Position numbers and translations under genes: made by a program. Shown in pieces: positions 13,276 through 16,809 of a DNA stretch of 16,809 nucleotides. The notes under the pieces were generated by a model that saw nothing but the letters and a program-made list of their open reading frames with translations, had not been told where the DNA came from and made no database searches. This DNA comes from Thermoflexales bacterium. Lineage in GTDB: Bacteria; Chloroflexota; Anaerolineae; Fen-1058. Position 1 is the stretch's first letter, and each line of letters begins with the position of its first letter. The stretch lies in contig JADGQE010000019.1 in assembly GCA_017882055.1 (NCBI GenBank), positions 1 through 16,809 on the forward strand, given 5' to 3'.

Positions 13276-13491
13276 TTGTCTTCTTCATCTAATGTAGACA
13301 AGCTGGCGGATATACGCCATGTAACGGTAATACTGCGCCTGGCATTGAACCGGCGCGGTCGATTATTGCATGGCGAGCTGGTGAATACTGAAGAAACGAA
13401 GCCTCGCCGCTTTGAAGGTTGGATCGGGTTGACCCATACTCTTCGCGAGTGGTTAGCCAGCCAGTTGCATGACAACCCGTCCACGCATTAG
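13276..13491 (+). CDS. Small uncharacterised protein heading the tail-gene cluster
   Basis: 71 residues, no family recognised with certainty. After a short polar N-terminus it reads as one beta/alpha unit: VTVILRLALNRRGRLLHGELVN (two strands), then RRFEGWIGLTHTLREWLASQL (a turn and amphipathic helix). Composition and codon use look like a real protein. The TTG start at 13276 has GAGG (13265-13268) 7 nt upstream and an in-frame stop 4 codons before it, so it cannot start earlier. First gene behind the SARP operator and 164 bp before the sheath gene. It might be a regulator or accessory factor of the injection system; the function is unknown. Confidence 0.68.
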   Translation: MSSSSNVDKLADIRHVTVILRLALNRRGRLLHGELVNTEETKPRRFEGWIGLTHTLREWLASQLHDNPSTH

Positions 13492-13655
13492 TTAGTTTCT
13501 ATCTGAGAACCAATCGAATAACGCGCTTCTCGCTGTGCCGTTCAGCTTACGTTGGCACAGGCGCGCCGACGCGCTTTTCGGCTACGAATTCGTTAGCTCA
13601 ATTGCCTCAAATTGAATACCGAACCTATTGCAAGTCAGAAAGGAGCATCCGACTC
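13492..13655. other. Gap before the sheath gene with two hairpins
   Basis: CTGTGCC (13533-13539) pairs with GGCACAG (13554-13560) across a 14-nt loop. Just after it GCGCG (13561-13565) pairs with CGCGC (13570-13574) and is followed by TTTT. The second looks like a very short intrinsic terminator, which could reduce read-through from the small gene into the sheath gene. I see no clear second promoter. The sheath gene has its ribosome binding site at 13641-13645. Confidence 0.35.
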
Positions 13656-15188
13656 ATGACAACTTACACCTATCCCGGCGTTTACATTGAAGAAGTCAAA
13701 AGCCAGGTTCATACGATTACGGGCGTCGCCACATCGCTGGCGTTGTTCATTGGCTGGGCCAGCAAGGGCCCAACCGATCGCGCAGGTCTGGTCCTTAGCT
13801 CCACCGACTTTGAACGGATGTACGGGGGCTTGAATAAGGATAGCCTGCTGGGCTACGCCGTGCAGCATTTCTTTGCGAACGGCGGCGGCACGGCCTACGT
13901 CGTTCGCCTGGCAGATTTCGCCAGCGGCACACCCGCAACTCTGGCGACGACCAACCTATCCGATGGCGCGGTCGATGTCCTTCAGGTTGATGCCAGGAAC
14001 GTCGGTCAGTGGGGACGCTCGATCACGATCACGACCAGGCAGCGGGCCGCGCCCAACAGCTCGCGCTTTCGATTGGTCGCCACCTATACTGATTCGAGCG
14101 GGCGGGTCACTACCGAGACATTCGAGAATCTTTCGATGGATCCAGCCGACTCACAACAGCAGTACGTGCAGTCCGTTATCAACAATACTTCGCAGTTGAT
14201 CAATGTGACGGTGTTGGGTGCGCCGCCCGTGCCGAACCCGCCCGCCGATGTCACCGCTGCGCCGCTGGCTACTAACGGCGCTGATGGCAATCTTCTTGTA
14301 CGCAATACATCCGCTTTTGAGAGTGCATTGAGTATCTTGGGCTCCGGTGTTTATCCGCTGCTGGATGTGATCGATTTGTTCAACTTGCTCGTTGTTCCCG
14401 GCGAGACTAATGCGGCCGTGATCGCGGTATTGGAATCCTATTGCGTAACCCGGCGAGCGATGATGATCGTCGATGCCGCATCGACGGACACTCTTACCAC
14501 GTTGCAGACCGGTCCTAACACCACGCTCGTCAGTCCCAATGGCAACAACGCCGCATTTTATTTTCCATGGCTGACCGCAGCTGATCCACTGGACGGCAAT
14601 CGGCCGCGCTCGTTTCCGCCATCGGGTTTCATCGCCGGCGCGTATGCGCGCATCGATGCTTCACGCGGCGTGTGGAAAGCGCCGGCCGGAATTGAAGCCG
14701 GCCTGGCCGGGGTGACCGATGTGGCCGTCAAGCTGACCGATGATCAGAACGGTGTGCTCAACCCGTTGGGCATCAACTGCATTCGCAGCTTCCCGATCTA
14801 TGGCATCGTCAACTGGGGGGCGCGCACGCTGGTGGGCGCGGACGAGATCGGATCGGAATGGAAGTACGTGCCCGTCCGCCGCATGGCGTTGTTCCTTGAA
14901 GAGAGTTTGTATCGCGGCACCAAGTGGGTGGTCTTCGAGCCAAACGATGAGCCGCTCTGGTCGCAGATCCGATTGAACCTCACCGCCTTCATGATGTCGC
15001 TGTTCCGGCAGGGTGCGTTCCAGGGCACCAAGCCCAGCGATGCTTTCTTCGTGAAGTGCGATAAGGATACGACCACGCAGGATGACATCAACAAAGGCAT
15101 CGTCAACATTCTGGTGGGCTTTGCGCCGCTCAAGCCGGCCGAATTCGTCGTGATCAAGCTCAGCCAGATTGCAGGCCAGGTCGTGTAA
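13656..15188 (+). CDS. Contractile tail sheath protein (eCIS/phage-tail type)
   Basis: 510 residues. Builds the contractile outer sheath around the tail tube. The N-terminus YPGVYIEEV is the hallmark of Phage_sheath_1 proteins, followed by 'TSLALFIGWASKGP'. The C-terminal third has the handshake domain: WGARTL, YVPVRRMALFLEESL, WVVFEPNDEPLW, then DINKGIVNILVGFAPLKPAEFVV. The middle (about 130-240) is a surface insertion domain. The start is the ATG at 13656 because AGGAG lies 10 nt upstream; a TTG or other start further up would add 18 residues unlike any sheath. Followed after 33 bp by the tube gene, the normal order in eCIS, tailocins and myoviruses. An eCIS is favoured by the SARP switch and lack of head genes in view. 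Confidence 0.95.
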   Translation: MTTYTYPGVYIEEVKSQVHTITGVATSLALFIGWASKGPTDRAGLVLSSTDFERMYGGLNKDSLLGYAVQHFFANGGGTAYVVRLADFASGTPATLATTNLSDGAVDVLQVDARNVGQWGRSITITTRQRAAPNSSRFRLVATYTDSSGRVTTETFENLSMDPADSQQQYVQSVINNTSQLINVTVLGAPPVPNPPADVTAAPLATNGADGNLLVRNTSAFESALSILGSGVYPLLDVIDLFNLLVVPGETNAAVIAVLESYCVTRRAMMIVDAASTDTLTTLQTGPNTTLVSPNGNNAAFYFPWLTAADPLDGNRPRSFPPSGFIAGAYARIDASRGVWKAPAGIEAGLAGVTDVAVKLTDDQNGVLNPLGINCIRSFPIYGIVNWGARTLVGADEIGSEWKYVPVRRMALFLEESLYRGTKWVVFEPNDEPLWSQIRLNLTAFMMSLFRQGAFQGTKPSDAFFVKCDKDTTTQDDINKGIVNILVGFAPLKPAEFVVIKLSQIAGQVV

Positions 15189-15221
15189 GCGCTGACCTAT
15201 CCATACAAGGAGCGATAACTT

Positions 15222-15725
15222 ATGGCGCAGTTTAGTGTCAATGCTAACCGTTTCGATCCATACAAGAACTTCAAGTTCCGCGTCAAGTGGGATGGGCAAT
15301 ACGTGGCGGGTCTCTCCAAAATGAGTGGCGGCCTTAAGCGCACGACCAAAGTCGTCACCCATCGCGAGGGCGGCGATCCGTCGACCAGCCGCAAATCGCC
15401 CGGCCCGACCGATTATGATGCCATCACGCTTGAGCGCGGCGTGACGCACGACACCACCTTTGAAGCGTGGGCCGATCTGGTCCACAACTTTCAGGGTGAT
15501 GCCTTGATGTCGCTGAAGAACTTTCGCAAGGACATCCTCGTCGATGTCTTCAACGAGCAGGGCACCAAAGTGTTGTCCTACAAAGTCTATCGCTGCTGGG
15601 TGTCCGAATATCTGGCGCTGCCCGATCTCGATGCCAATGCTAACGCCGTCATGATCCAGCACATCAAGATCGAGAACGAGGGCTGGGAGCGCGATACCAG
15701 CGTGACTGAACCGCAAGAGACTTAG
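15222..15725 (+). CDS. Tail tube protein (T4 gp19-like family)
   Basis: 167 residues. Forms the inner tube that is driven out when the sheath contracts. It matches the T4 gp19-like / Hcp-fold tube proteins: DPYKNFKFRVKWDGQYVAGLSKMSGG at the N-terminus, then RKSPGPTDYDAITLERGVTHD, WADLVHNFQ, and the C-terminal VSEYLALPDLDANANAVMIQHIKIENEGW block that closes the beta barrel. ATG at 15222 with AAGGAG (15207-15212) 9 nt upstream. Only one tube gene is visible; eCIS often carry a second one further down. It lies between the sheath and the zinc-finger assembly protein with short gaps, in one transcript. Confidence 0.94.
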   Translation: MAQFSVNANRFDPYKNFKFRVKWDGQYVAGLSKMSGGLKRTTKVVTHREGGDPSTSRKSPGPTDYDAITLERGVTHDTTFEAWADLVHNFQGDALMSLKNFRKDILVDVFNEQGTKVLSYKVYRCWVSEYLALPDLDANANAVMIQHIKIENEGWERDTSVTEPQET

Positions 15726-15738
15726 CGCGAGGTGACGA

Positions 15739-16599
15739 TTGAATGTCTCGCGCTCGCCTGATTTGTCGGGCATGACCATGCGTTTGCCGGTGGGCGTCTG
15801 GGTCGAGGGTGTGCGCTACCGCGAAGCGTCGCTGCGCGCGCTCAGCGGCTCAGACGAAGAAACGATCGGCGATGCGTCGTCCTGGCCATCGCCGGCCGCC
15901 CGCGTCACGGCCTTGCTGACAGCGGCCGTCATGCGGATTGGCGCGCTCGCCCCGATCGATGTCGAGCAAATTCGTGCGCTCACGGTGCTCGATCGGGACG
16001 CTGTGTTGATCGCGCTGCGCCAGCGATTGTTTGGCGATCGGATTCAGTCGACCATCATCTGTCCGAATGCCGAATGCGGCAAGCCGATCGATCTGGACTT
16101 CCGTTTGAGCGATTTGCCTGTGCCCGATCGATCCGGCGACACCCGCCGCTACGAATTCACCATCGACGGACGAAGTGTCGCTTATCGCTTGCCTGACGGC
16201 GGCGATCAAGAAGCAGCGGCCGGACTGGTCGGTACTGCTGTCGATCAGGCCGAGCAGATCATCTTGCGGCGTTGCGTTGAGAATTTCGATGAGTTATCGG
16301 CGGATCAGGTCGCAGCGTTGCACGCAGAAATGGCGCGCCGCGATCCGCAGCTGGATGACGAATTCGATGCGCATTGCCCGGAGTGTGGCCGCGACTTCGG
16401 CGTCCACTTTGACATCCAGGATTTTTTGTTGCGCGAAATATCCGGTACGCGGTTGCAGTTGTATCGACAGGTACACACGCTGGCCTGGTATTACCATTGG
16501 AGCGAAGCGGAGATTCTAGCGATGCCGTTTCAAAAGCGGCACATTTATCTTGATCTATTGTCGGATCTCGTCAGCGAGATCGCAGAGGCGCGGGCATGA
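15739..16599 (+). CDS. Tail/baseplate assembly protein with zinc finger (T4-baseplate-chaperone-like)
   Basis: 286 residues. The start 'MRLPVGVWVEGVRYREASLRALSGSDEE' style of domain fits the T4_baseplate / gp26-gp51-like assembly proteins seen next to tube genes. It has a split four-cysteine site, C108/C113 (CX4C) and C213/C216 (CPEC), likely to bind one zinc. The C-terminus LYRQVHTLAWYYHWSEAEIL (240-259) followed by RHIYLDLL recalls GpE-type tape-measure chaperones and the DUF6760 proteins of eCIS, here fused to the zinc domain. The TTG start at 15739 has GAGG 6 nt upstream; an ATG at 15772 has no comparable site. The stop overlaps the next ATG (ATGA). The role as chaperone or baseplate factor is inferred. 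Confidence 0.78.
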   Translation: MNVSRSPDLSGMTMRLPVGVWVEGVRYREASLRALSGSDEETIGDASSWPSPAARVTALLTAAVMRIGALAPIDVEQIRALTVLDRDAVLIALRQRLFGDRIQSTIICPNAECGKPIDLDFRLSDLPVPDRSGDTRRYEFTIDGRSVAYRLPDGGDQEAAAGLVGTAVDQAEQIILRRCVENFDELSADQVAALHAEMARRDPQLDDEFDAHCPECGRDFGVHFDIQDFLLREISGTRLQLYRQVHTLAWYYHWSEAEILAMPFQKRHIYLDLLSDLVSEIAEARA

Positions 16600-16809
16600 C
16601 GCGTCATCTGACACGTCATCAGACGCGCTATCTGCGGCAGATCGCAGCGCGCGGTGCAGGGATGAATCCGGCGGCTGTGTCGATCGCGCCGCCGCGTGTT
16701 TCGTCATTCTTGACTCAAACACCCATTCTGCCACCGACTAGGCCATTTTCGATGCCTGGCGAAGATCGCGGCCCTGCGACTGAGCCAACCGCAGGTTCGT
16801 CCGCTGCAC
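16596..16809 (+). CDS. Unrecognised tail-cluster protein, 5' part (runs off window)
   Basis: ATG at 16596 overlaps the previous stop (ATGA), and the frame is open to the window end: 71 residues seen. It begins MTRHLTRHQTRYLRQIAAR, a basic, probably helical segment, followed by a Pro/Ser/Thr-rich stretch (IAPPRVSSF, PILPPTRPFSMPGE, PATEPTAGSS) that looks disordered. No family can be named from this piece. Overlap with the assembly gene points to translational coupling and a role in the same machine. Confidence 0.7.
   Translation, partial: MTRHLTRHQTRYLRQIAARGAGMNPAAVSIAPPRVSSFLTQTPILPPTRPFSMPGEDRGPATEPTAGSSAA

Noticed and set aside
13590..13615. Further CTCA words as extra SARP boxes before the sheath gene
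   Set aside because: The two CTCA copies are 9 bp apart, not 11, and no -10 box follows at the right distance.
14661..15779. 372-codon minus-strand frame across sheath and tube genes
   Set aside because: It lies antisense to two strongly supported tail proteins and even crosses their intergenic gap; such long shadow frames are common at this GC.
13656..16809. Prophage or type VI secretion system
   Set aside because: No head, packaging, integration or lysis gene is visible, and the sheath and tube are of the Phage_sheath_1 and gp19 kinds and not TssB/TssC/Hcp. The window ends too early to settle it fully.

Overview
The window is about 16.8 kb of dense bacterial DNA of moderately high GC. The best guess for the source is an environmental member of the Chloroflexota, of the Anaerolineae or Caldilineae kind. 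This is inferred from a secreted protein with a 'YLPLVL' motif followed by a long Thr-Pro linker, a stand-alone SARP/BTAD regulator, a b6-type cytochrome b operon and frequent TTG starts. No marker gene proves it.

Left part (1-5384): the 3' end of an ABC-F ATPase gene; a small MITE-like element with 10-bp inverted ends and an 8-bp direct repeat; a converging YcaQ/AlkX-type DNA glycosylase gene on the minus strand; then a tightly packed plus-strand run of metallophosphoesterase, NUDIX hydrolase, hotdog thioesterase and an unrecognised C-terminally anchored membrane protein. Divergent promoters sit between the glycosylase and the phosphoesterase.

Middle part (5385-11966): a minus-strand cysteine biosynthesis operon, cysK then cysE, starts from a consensus promoter. 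Its leader of about 300 nt holds a short reading frame with Cys codons, several mutually exclusive pairings and a strong intrinsic terminator, so it looks like a transcription attenuator. Divergent from it runs a respiratory operon: cytochrome c, b6-type cytochrome b, Tat-type Rieske protein and a CcmC-like membrane protein, followed by a secreted CAP-domain protein.

Right part (12093-16809): a stand-alone SARP-type regulator with a structured leader, then six direct repeats in exact 11-bp register ending 8 bp before a -10 box, which is the classical SARP operator layout. Downstream are a small uncharacterised protein, a contractile-tail sheath, a tail tube, a zinc-finger tail-assembly protein and the start of a further gene. 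This is most likely the beginning of an extracellular contractile injection system (eCIS) whose switch is the adjacent SARP. The main result of the hunt is this regulator, operator and injection-machine unit. The cysK attenuator and the MITE come next.
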